Part shown: one piece after another, positions 6,836-11,875 of the stretch
Layout: every line of letters begins with the position of its first letter
How positions within the stretch are numbered: the stretch's first letter is position 1
Origin: Anaerolineales bacterium
Lineage (GTDB): Bacteria > Chloroflexota > Anaerolineae > Anaerolineales > UBA4823
Assembly (NCBI GenBank): GCA_016932955.1
Contig: JAFGBV010000155.1
Location: 1-11,875, forward strand
DNA: 11,875 bases
Reading direction: 5' to 3'
Translations under genes and position numbers: made by a program
Notes under the pieces: generated by a model
The model's input: only the letters and a program-made list of their open reading frames with translations
Told to the model about the DNA's origin: nothing
Databases searched by the model: none

Positions 6836-8314
6836 ATGGATAAAGACACATTATATGAGCGATTGGGGCTGCCGCGGGATGCTAGTCTTGATGAAATCCG
6901 CCATGCCTACCGGGAAATGGCCCGCCGCCTGCATCCGGACAAGAACCTTCGACCCGGCGAAACTGAATTATTCATCGGCGTCCAGGAAGCTTTTGATGTC
7001 CTGACCGACCCCAACCAGAAAAAAAATTACGATAGCAGCCTGCCCTCCGAGCCGCAGGCTCTTCTACCCCTGGCGACTTCGCTCATTTACAGCCGCGACA
7101 CCCTGACCAGGATGCCAGAGCCGCAGTTGGTCTATGCCATGTTAGAGTTCAAAGCCCGCATTGGCGAAGATGCCCTGCCAACCCCGCCCCTCAACATCTG
7201 CCTGGTGCTGGACTGCTCGACCTCCATGCACGGCATCCGCCTGGATACCGTCAAGTTGACTGCCTTCGAGCTGATCCGCCAGCTACAGCCCGACGATATT
7301 CTCTCGGTGGTCAAATTCAGCGATAAGGCAGAGGTCATCATCCCTGCCGGCAGCCTGCTCAACAAGGAAGAGATCCGCGGCAAGATCCAGCTCTTGCATG
7401 CCGCTGGCGGCACGGAAATCTACCAGGGACTCCAGGCAGGTTTCGCTGAAGTCATGCACTACCACTCCAAGAACCGCATCAACCATATCATCCTGATTAC
7501 CGATGGGCGTACCTACGGAGATGAGGATGAATGCCTGAGGCTGGTAGGACAGGCAAACTTCAGCGGTGTGGGCATCAGCTCCCTGGGGATTGGCGGGCAA
7601 TGGAACGATTCCTTCCTCGATATCATCGCCTCCCGCACCGGCGGCAGCAGCAAATTTGTCTCGCATACCGAAGACCTGAAACGTTTCTTGCTGGATAAGA
7701 TTTCCAGGCTGGGTCACAGTTTCAGCGAGCAGGTGACTTACACGTTTCAAACCCCGCCCGGCGTAAAGTTGAACTATGCCTTTCGCATCCAGCCCGAAAT
7801 TTCTCCCCTGCCGACCGATTCGCCGCTGCTCATTGGCAATGTGCCGCGCAATTCGAAACTCAGCCTGATCCTGGAATTTTTAGTGGACGACGTACCGCTG
7901 GACGGCCAGCGCATGTCCCTTGCCAAAGGTTACCTCTCCTACGAAATTCCAGGTCGTTCAGAACGGCAAAAATTTACCGAACGCCTCGATATCGAGCGAC
8001 CGCTCGCTGAGGAGTTCGATGTCACTGCCCCGCCCCCCGTGATTATCCAGGCCATGTCCCGCCTGACCCTCTATCGTATGCAGGAGCGAGCCCGCGTCGA
8101 TCTTGAAGAGGGTAATGTGGATGATGCCACCCGCCGCTTGCAGGGTTTGGCTACCCATCTTCTCGCACAAGGTCAGAATGAGTTAGCAAGGTCTGTACTG
8201 GGCGAAGTTGTCCATATCCAACAAAATCAGACGTTTAGCGAAGAGGGGGAAAAGAGGATAAAATACGGCACCCGTGCACTTCTGCTGCCAGCAGGACCGG
8301 AGGTAATACGATGA
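6836..8314 (+). CDS. J-domain/von Willebrand factor A fusion protein
   Basis: The 492-residue protein opens with a DnaJ-type J domain (1-68): YERLGLPRDASLDEIRHAYR, the HPD tripeptide at 33-35, and EAFDVLTDPNQKKNYD. The Gly/Phe and zinc-finger regions of true DnaJ are missing. A vWA domain (about 118-290) has a complete MIDAS: DCSTS (D126, S128, S130), T193 in GGTEIYQGL and D223 in LITDGRTYGDE. The C-terminal third looks like a beta-rich domain followed by helices (about 405-460), as in many soluble bacterial vWA proteins. The J domain would recruit and stimulate an Hsp70 (DnaK); the vWA domain would bind a partner through a divalent metal. The ATG is 9 bases after the PP2C stop, with little Shine-Dalgarno sequence. 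The stop overlaps the FHA gene start by 4 bases (ATGA), indicating coupled translation. Confidence 0.9.
   Translation: MDKDTLYERLGLPRDASLDEIRHAYREMARRLHPDKNLRPGETELFIGVQEAFDVLTDPNQKKNYDSSLPSEPQALLPLATSLIYSRDTLTRMPEPQLVYAMLEFKARIGEDALPTPPLNICLVLDCSTSMHGIRLDTVKLTAFELIRQLQPDDILSVVKFSDKAEVIIPAGSLLNKEEIRGKIQLLHAAGGTEIYQGLQAGFAEVMHYHSKNRINHIILITDGRTYGDEDECLRLVGQANFSGVGISSLGIGGQWNDSFLDIIASRTGGSSKFVSHTEDLKRFLLDKISRLGHSFSEQVTYTFQTPPGVKLNYAFRIQPEISPLPTDSPLLIGNVPRNSKLSLILEFLVDDVPLDGQRMSLAKGYLSYEIPGRSERQKFTERLDIERPLAEEFDVTAPPPVIIQAMSRLTLYRMQERARVDLEEGNVDDATRRLQGLATHLLAQGQNELARSVLGEVVHIQQNQTFSEEGEKRIKYGTRALLLPAGPEVIR
8299..8304 (+). promoter_or_regulatory. Ribosome binding site of the zinc-ribbon/FHA gene
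   Basis: GGAGGT sits inside the last codons of the J/vWA gene, 6 bases before ATG 8311. It indicates efficient translation of the FHA protein in addition to coupling through the ATGA overlap. Confidence 0.65.
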
Positions 8315-8823
8315 TCGAATGCCCCAATTGTAAGCATCAAGAAATCCCTGGTGCGTTGTTTTGCAGTGAATGTGGCGCACAGTTAGTAGGGATCCACACC
8401 GTCACAACCCAATCGATCGGAAAAAACCTGACCAACAATCTGGCCAACCTGCAAACCGGTCAACCAGAGTCACCCATCCCCTCCCCGCCCAACGATGTCG
8501 CCATCTCTTTGTTCCTGCTGGATACCGGTCAAATCATCCCCCTCGCCGGGAAGAATGAATTTACCCTCGGTCGCTCTGCCGAAGGGCAGCCCATCCTGCC
8601 AGACATTGACCTGGCTCCCTTCCAGGCTTACGAAAATGGTGTCTCGCGCCTGCATGTTTCGCTCACCATGAGCAAACAAGAGGCGCTGGTCACCGACCTC
8701 GGCTCTGCCAACGGCACGCGCCTGAACGGACAAAAATTGCCTCCCCACCGCCCCTCCGTGGTCAAGCATGGCGATATTGTCACCCTGGGAAAACTGAGAA
8801 TTCAACTGCTCATTCGCAAATAA
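8311..8823 (+). CDS. Zinc-ribbon/FHA domain protein
   Basis: The 170-residue protein begins with a zinc ribbon (C4-x2-C7 and C18-x2-C21, in ECPNCKH and FCSECGAQL), then a polar linker of ~40 residues, then an FHA domain (about 65-168). FHA hallmarks are visible: FTLGRSAEG (G87, R88, S89), GVSRLHVSL (S112, R113, H115), DLGSANGTRLNG (N134, G135, T136, N139) and HGDIVTLGKLRI. FHA domains bind phosphothreonine peptides, so this is the likely reader of marks set by the kinase and removed by the PP2C. Zinc ribbon plus FHA is a common bacterial adaptor format. No membrane segment or signal peptide is seen. The natural phosphopeptide partner is unknown; the kinase itself and the J/vWA protein are obvious candidates. 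Confidence 0.93.
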   Translation: MIECPNCKHQEIPGALFCSECGAQLVGIHTVTTQSIGKNLTNNLANLQTGQPESPIPSPPNDVAISLFLLDTGQIIPLAGKNEFTLGRSAEGQPILPDIDLAPFQAYENGVSRLHVSLTMSKQEALVTDLGSANGTRLNGQKLPPHRPSVVKHGDIVTLGKLRIQLLIRK

Positions 8824-8832
8824 GAGGTTCAC

Positions 8833-9075
8833 ATGCCATATTCTATCATCCTCCATGTTCAAGGGGAAGAACCCATCGTTGGTGAGATCGAAAGGCTGCC
8901 TGATCCCACCGACTTGCTGGTCGCAGTCAGCAATCCGCGCCGCCTCGATGGCAAAGACCTGCACTACCTGGCGGAAAATGTGACCACCGTCTACTGGCCC
9001 GTGGCCCGCATGAATTTCATCGAGATCATGACCACCAAAGAAGATGAGGACATCATCGGCTTTGTGCGCGAGTAG
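8833..9075 (+). CDS. Small protein of unknown function within the kinase/FHA gene run
   Basis: The 80-residue ORF starts at ATG 8833, after AGAGGTT and 9 bases behind the FHA stop; the next gene follows after 5 bases. I do not recognise the family with certainty. The sequence alternates hydrophobic and polar residues (YSIILHVQGEEPIVGEIERL), then has a NPRRLDGKDLHYL loop and a VTTVYWPVARMNFIEIM strand. This suggests a small all-beta fold, perhaps Sm-like or a small barrel, with an acidic tail. It has no cysteines, signal peptide or membrane helix. Tight packing and a clear ribosome binding site argue that it is real. It could be an adaptor between the phospho-signalling proteins and the response regulator that follows, but that is inference from position only. 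Confidence 0.75.
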   Translation: MPYSIILHVQGEEPIVGEIERLPDPTDLLVAVSNPRRLDGKDLHYLAENVTTVYWPVARMNFIEIMTTKEDEDIIGFVRE

Positions 9076-9080
9076 ATCGT

Positions 9081-9830
9081 ATGATGCCTGACAGCCGTTT
9101 TCGCAATTATCGTATTCTGGTCGTCGAAGACGAGCAGCGCATGGCGCGTTTCATCAGGCTCAACCTCGAGCATGACGGCTTCCGTGTCACCGAGGCCTAC
9201 GACGGCACCCAGGCGCTGGATAAGCTCCGCATCGCCATGCCTGACCTGGTCTTGTTGGACGTGATGCTGCCCGATTTCGACGGCTTTGAAGTGCTCAAGA
9301 CCATCCGCGGCATCAGTACCGTGCCGGTGATCATGGTCACCGCCAAGAGCGAGGAAGAAGAGCGCATTCACGGGCTGGAGCTGGGCGCCGATGACTACGT
9401 CACCAAGCCCTTCAGCCCCCGTGAGCTGGTCAGCCGGGTCAAGGCTGTCCTGCGCCGGACCGAGATCACCAGCGAGAGCACCCACGGGATCATCGAAGTG
9501 GACGAGTCGCTCAGGCTCGATTTCGACCGCCATGAAATCTGGGTGGATGGCAACTTGATCAACCTGCGCCCGACCGAATATCGTCTGCTCTACTACCTGG
9601 TGCAGAATGCCGGCTGGGTGGTCAGCCACGACCAAATCCTCACCAACGTGTGGGGGTACGAATATCGCGAGCAGCCCCATTACGTCCGTTTGTATATCAA
9701 TTACCTGCGCCAAAAGATCGAAAAAGACCCTGCCAACCCCAAATACATCTTGACCGAACGCGGCATCGGATACCGCTTTGTCGATTTTCGCCGCGAAAAA
9801 CCTCCACAGCCGGCCCCTCCAGAGTCTTAA
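9081..9830 (+). CDS. OmpR/PhoB-type response regulator
   Basis: The 249-residue protein has a receiver domain (about 11-122) with the acidic pocket E16/D17, phospho-acceptor D60 in LVLLDVMLPDFDG, T87 in IMVTAK and K109 in DDYVTKPF. A winged-helix DNA-binding domain follows (about 137-233), with LRPTEYRLLYYLVQ, a recognition-helix region around HYVRLYINYLRQKIE and a wing ending TERGIGYRF. It should act as a phosphorylation-controlled transcription factor. Two ATGs occur in tandem (9081 and 9084); neither has a strong ribosome binding site, which fits coupling to the 80-residue gene 5 bases upstream. No histidine kinase gene is adjacent, so its phosphodonor is unknown. Its place at the end of the Ser/Thr kinase gene run suggests it may be an output of that module. 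Confidence 0.93.
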   Translation: MMPDSRFRNYRILVVEDEQRMARFIRLNLEHDGFRVTEAYDGTQALDKLRIAMPDLVLLDVMLPDFDGFEVLKTIRGISTVPVIMVTAKSEEEERIHGLELGADDYVTKPFSPRELVSRVKAVLRRTEITSESTHGIIEVDESLRLDFDRHEIWVDGNLINLRPTEYRLLYYLVQNAGWVVSHDQILTNVWGYEYREQPHYVRLYINYLRQKIEKDPANPKYILTERGIGYRFVDFRREKPPQPAPPES

Positions 9831-9832
9831 CC

Positions 9833-9861
9833 TTGCCAGACAACCTCCAATCGACTATACT
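9833..9861 (+). promoter_or_regulatory. Predicted sigma-70-type promoter of the NarL-type regulator
   Basis: TTGCCA (9833-9838) and TATACT (9856-9861) are separated by exactly 17 bases; each matches consensus at 5 of 6 positions. It lies in the 51-base gap after the OmpR-type gene. Transcription would begin near 9867-9869, so the leader before ATG 9882 would be only about 13-15 bases and consist mostly of the ribosome binding site. Confidence 0.7.
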
Positions 9862-9868
9862 CATCTGT

Positions 9869-9874
9869 GAGGAG
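9869..9874 (+). promoter_or_regulatory. Ribosome binding site fixing the NarL-type regulator start
   Basis: GAGGAG lies 7 bases before ATG 9882. It supports this ATG over the in-frame GTG at 9867, which would place the site inside the coding region. Confidence 0.7.
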
Positions 9875-9881
9875 CGTGTCT

Positions 9882-10538
9882 ATGACCACCAAGCAGCGTA
9901 TTTTATTAGTAGATGACCACGAAGTTGTGCGCCTCGGCTTAAAGGCGCTCTTAGAGCGTCACCCGAACTTTGAAGTGATTGCTGAAGCCAGCACAGCCCG
10001 CGAAGCCGTGGAGCGGGTGATCAATTTCAACCCCGATGTGGTGGTGATGGACATCCGCCTGCCGGGCGGTTCTGGCATTGAAGCCTGCCAGGAAATAGCC
10101 GATAAATACCCCGACACCAAGGTGATCATGCTCACTTCCTACGCGGAAGATGAAATGCTCTTCTCCGCCATCCGCGCCGGCGCAGCAGGTTACGTGCTCA
10201 AGCAGATTGGCGGTGAGGACCTGGTGAAAGCCATTGAAGCCGTGGGCCGCGGCGAAGCCCTGCTCGACCCGGCAGTCACCCAAAGGATCTTTCAGGAAGT
10301 GCGCAAAGCTGCCCGCGAAGAAGAGGCCTCCGCCTTCTCAGCCCTCACCCAGCAGGAACGCCACGTGCTGCTGCTCGTCTCCGAAGGCAAGACCAACCGC
10401 GAAATCGCCAAGGCGCTTTTCTTGGGCGAAGGCACCGTGCGCAACTACGTCAGCAGTATCCTGTCGAAGCTGGGTGTCAGCAACCGCGCCGAAGCCGCCG
10501 CTTACGCGGTAGAACACAATCTAAAAGATTATCTATAA
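9882..10538 (+). CDS. NarL/LuxR-type response regulator
   Basis: From ATG 9882 the protein has 218 residues. The receiver domain (about 5-122) shows D11/D12 in LLVDDHEVV, phospho-acceptor D57 in [14 protein letters not shown]85 in [10 protein letters not shown] and K107 in [13 protein letters not shown] LuxR-type helix-turn-helix (about 150-215) has [20 protein letters not shown], then [20 protein letters not shown]. It resembles the DevR/NarL/DegU class, whose members dimerise and bind DNA when phosphorylated. No partner histidine kinase lies in the window. It has its own promoter and ribosome binding site, so it is probably expressed separately from the OmpR-type gene 51 bases upstream. Its stop codon interlocks with that of the convergent minus-strand gene. 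Confidence 0.94.
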   Translation: MTTKQRILLVDDHEVVRLGLKALLERHPNFEVIAEASTAREAVERVINFNPDVVVMDIRLPGGSGIEACQEIADKYPDTKVIMLTSYAEDEMLFSAIRAGAAGYVLKQIGGEDLVKAIEAVGRGEALLDPAVTQRIFQEVRKAAREEEASAFSALTQQERHVLLLVSEGKTNREIAKALFLGEGTVRNYVSSILSKLGVSNRAEAAAYAVEHNLKDYL

Positions 10539-11069
10539 CTCGGACGCATCAGCATCTGCCCGCTGGCGGGCTTTCTGATAAGTCAACCCCCACGACCAAT
10601 CCTGTAAGTAATGCTCAATCTCCGCTAACAAGTGGAGATTTGCGCTTAGATTCTTGAGCAAGTTATGGCTTTCCAGGAAGATCCGCTGGCAGGCAGATTG
10701 TTTTTCAGGGTCTTCCACCCCCTGCGAGCGCATCAGCACGATCAGCTCCAGCGGGCTGAACATCACCGCTGCGTTGTAGTCCGCCTCAGGTGAAAACTCC
10801 ACCCCATATTCCTTCAAGACGCGCTTCATCTCTACGTAAACCTGCCGCAGGTCATCCTCAACCTGCGCTTTGCGCGACGAAGCTTCCAGCAGCACCTGGT
10901 GCAGGTCATCCAGGCTCTGCGGGCCTGCCAGGATCAGCCCCTCGACCAACTGCTGGATTGGGTAGGTCGAGCCGTCTTCCAGGCAGCGGATCAACATATC
11001 GCCCGCCTGCAGCCGGACGTACGCCCGCTCTACGTAGGAATAGACATCCCCAACCGGGTCATCCGTCAT
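10533..11069 (-). CDS. Protein of unknown function, mostly helical
   Basis: Read from ATG 11069 the protein has 178 residues; a GTG at 11078 would add three. I do not recognise the family. It is acidic and appears almost wholly helical. Notable stretches are [31 protein letters not shown] charged helices around [20 protein letters not shown], and a C-terminal helix ending in alternating Ala/Asp. It has no signal peptide, membrane segment or cysteine motif of note. Its start lies inside the end of the DUF971 gene (11-base overlap from ATG, 20 from GTG), so the two are almost certainly co-transcribed and translationally coupled. At the other end its TAG stop (10533-10535) lies directly against the TAA of the convergent regulator gene. 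The overlap suggests a job linked to the DUF971 protein. Confidence 0.72.
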   Translation of the reverse strand: MTDDPVGDVYSYVERAYVRLQAGDMLIRCLEDGSTYPIQQLVEGLILAGPQSLDDLHQVLLEASSRKAQVEDDLRQVYVEMKRVLKEYGVEFSPEADYNAAVMFSPLELIVLMRSQGVEDPEKQSACQRIFLESHNLLKNLSANLHLLAEIEHYLQDWSWGLTYQKARQRADADASEL

Positions 11070-11406
11070 GATCGGCACCCACCCGGCATTCCGCGCAGGG
11101 GCACAAGGCTCTCAGGTAGTTCCAGTTATAAATCCCAAATGAGTGACCATCTTCCCATTGGATGCTCAACGCATACGCTCCTACCCCCTCGATGCTGACC
11201 ATATGCGTGGCGGGCGTGTCCTGCTCGGGAAGATAGAAAACATCCGGGTCGGGCGTGGCGCTCATTTTATCGTGTCCCCCCCGGCACTCCGCACACGGAC
11301 AGGCAGCCCGCAGCAAAGTAAATGGGTACACGCTGACGTGGGCATCGCTCCACTCAATGGTTACTACACTCGCCGTACGGTCTGCAGTTACATTCACAGG
11401 TCTCAT
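11059..11406 (-). CDS. DUF971 (GBBH-like N-terminal domain) protein with two CPCAECR motifs
   Basis: The 115-residue protein matches the DUF971/gamma-butyrobetaine-hydroxylase-like N-terminal domain: a strand with WSDAH, then LLRAACPCAECR (C36, C38, C41), a variable loop, and IEGVGAYALSIQWEDGHSFG (H88) with YNWNYLRALCPCAECR (C102, C104, C107). In known relatives a C-x-C-x2-C plus a histidine binds zinc. Stand-alone DUF971 proteins have no settled function, though the domain also occurs with Fe-S assembly ATPases. Here the pattern W-[SE]-D-[AG]-H ... LRA-x-CPCAECR occurs twice, giving a near-symmetric protein with two possible metal sites. The ATG at 11406 has only a distant GGAG (11424-11427). 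A candidate promoter lies in the gap upstream. The next minus-strand gene overlaps its 3' end. Confidence 0.86.
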   Translation of the reverse strand: MRPVNVTADRTASVVTIEWSDAHVSVYPFTLLRAACPCAECRGGHDKMSATPDPDVFYLPEQDTPATHMVSIEGVGAYALSIQWEDGHSFGIYNWNYLRALCPCAECRVGADHDG

Positions 11407-11438
11407 AGATATACTCGGCTAAACTCCAATCCTTTATT

Positions 11439-11467
11439 ACTATATACCGAAAGGACAAAATAAGCAA
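11439..11467 (-). promoter_or_regulatory. Candidate promoter of the DUF971 gene pair
   Basis: On the minus strand TTGCTT (11462-11467) is followed after 17 bases by TATAGT (11439-11444). Transcription would start near 11432, giving a leader of about 26 bases to ATG 11406. The -10 is good and the -35 weak. The 80-base AT-rich gap 11407-11486 holds no other clear signal and no hairpin-plus-T-run terminator for the SH3b gene upstream. Confidence 0.45.
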
Positions 11468-11486
11468 ACGTTAACAGATTATTTTC

Positions 11487-11875
11487 CTATGGATTCTGAG
11501 CGACCACCAGGAAGTCTTGCACCGCCCAGCCACGGCGCGTCTCGTCCGACGGGCTGACCAGGTACCACCAGGTGTACCCGCCCGCCTGCACCGGTCCATC
11601 TTCGACCACGAAGATTTCGTCCTCGTCCCCCAGCAAACGCACCTGCGCCTCCAGGCTCGCCTCAACGCGCAGCCGTAGCCCGCTCCCGCCCGTCCCCGAC
11701 ACCTGCACATACGCGCCGGTCGCAATCACGCCAGAGTCCTGCGCGCTGGAAGGGGTGTCTGTGGCATTCACAGGCTGGGTTGGCAGCGCCAGCGCCGGCG
11801 TCCAGGTGGCAGCCGCCACGATGTTCACGATCGCCGTCACGCTCCCCACCGGGCGCTTGTCAGACCTGGAGCCCA
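11487..11875 (-). CDS. Protein with C-terminal bacterial SH3 domain (5'-partial)
   Basis: The frame stays open to the window edge, so the N-terminus is missing; 128 complete residues are visible. A Ser/Arg/Lys-rich start and a short hydrophobic run (TAIVNIVAAA) lead into a Pro/Thr/Ala linker (ALALPTQPVNATDTPSSAQD). An SH3b domain follows (last ~75 residues): GAYVQVSGTGGSGLRLR, a LLGDEDEIFVVEDGP strand pair, GGYTWWYLVSP and RRGWAVQDFLVVAQ. SH3b domains usually work outside the cytoplasm, often binding cell-wall or surface material. The low-complexity linker also fits an exported or membrane-anchored protein, but the anchor is not in view. GTG 11849 is in frame but is unlikely to be the true start, since the frame continues upstream. 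Confidence 0.78.
   Translation of the reverse strand, partial: GSRSDKRPVGSVTAIVNIVAAATWTPALALPTQPVNATDTPSSAQDSGVIATGAYVQVSGTGGSGLRLRVEASLEAQVRLLGDEDEIFVVEDGPVQAGGYTWWYLVSPSDETRRGWAVQDFLVVAQNP

Noticed and set aside
8991..9713. Long open frame (240 codons) on the minus strand
   Set aside because: It lies antisense to the OmpR-type regulator and the small gene, whose domains are clear; its translation shows no recognisable motif and is explained by G+C-rich codon use.
3871..9830. Type VI secretion or tellurite-resistance (ter) locus
   Set aside because: The kinase, PP2C, FHA and vWA genes recall both, but no Tss, TerC, TerD or related gene is present in the window.
1..11875. CRISPR arrays, tRNA or rRNA genes, insertion sequences, phage genes
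   Set aside because: No spaced direct repeats, cloverleaf-like stretches, transposase or integrase motifs were found on either strand.

Overview
The window is gene-dense bacterial chromosome: 14 protein-coding genes, two of them cut by the window edges, mostly G+C-rich with short AT-rich gaps. The protein types suggest a Chloroflexi (Chloroflexota) bacterium, probably Anaerolineae. They include a soluble Ser/Thr kinase with a PQQ-like propeller, a zinc-ribbon/FHA protein, a small secreted-type SH3b protein and a DUF971 protein. This assignment rests on protein flavour only; there is no rRNA or other marker gene. I saw no RNA gene, CRISPR array, insertion sequence or phage gene. All gaps between genes are under 100 bases.

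Left block (1-3863, + strand). The 3' part of an amidohydrolase fused to a CYTH domain is followed by a Fsr-like MFS transporter, an inositol-monophosphatase-family phosphatase and a Kv-beta-like aldo/keto reductase. The first three are tightly spaced and may be one transcript. The reductase has its own strong ribosome binding site after an AT-rich 45-base gap. These look like ordinary metabolic or housekeeping genes.

Central block (3871-9830, + strand). This is the most interesting part. A good sigma-70-like promoter (TTGTTT, 17 bases, TATAAT) precedes a compact run of genes: a Ser/Thr kinase fused to an eight-repeat PQQ-like beta-propeller, a PP2C phosphatase, a J-domain/vWA fusion, a zinc-ribbon/FHA protein, an 80-residue protein of unknown function, and an OmpR/PhoB-type response regulator. 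Together they supply a phospho-Ser/Thr writer, eraser and reader, plus a metal-dependent vWA scaffold linked to an Hsp70 co-chaperone domain. The layout recalls the known TerY-P triads (vWA, PP2C, kinase) and the PpkA/PppA/Fha set of type VI secretion, but no ter or secretion gene is present. The signal sensed and the targets cannot be read from the sequence. The kinase most likely starts at an unusual CTG codon.

Right block. A NarL/LuxR-type response regulator has its own near-consensus promoter (TTGCCA, 17 bases, TATACT). It converges on a minus-strand pair: a DUF971 protein with two CPCAECR motifs and an overlapping gene of unknown function. The two convergent stop codons lie within six bases. 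The window ends inside a minus-strand gene whose C-terminus is a bacterial SH3 domain. Neither response regulator has a histidine kinase gene beside it.
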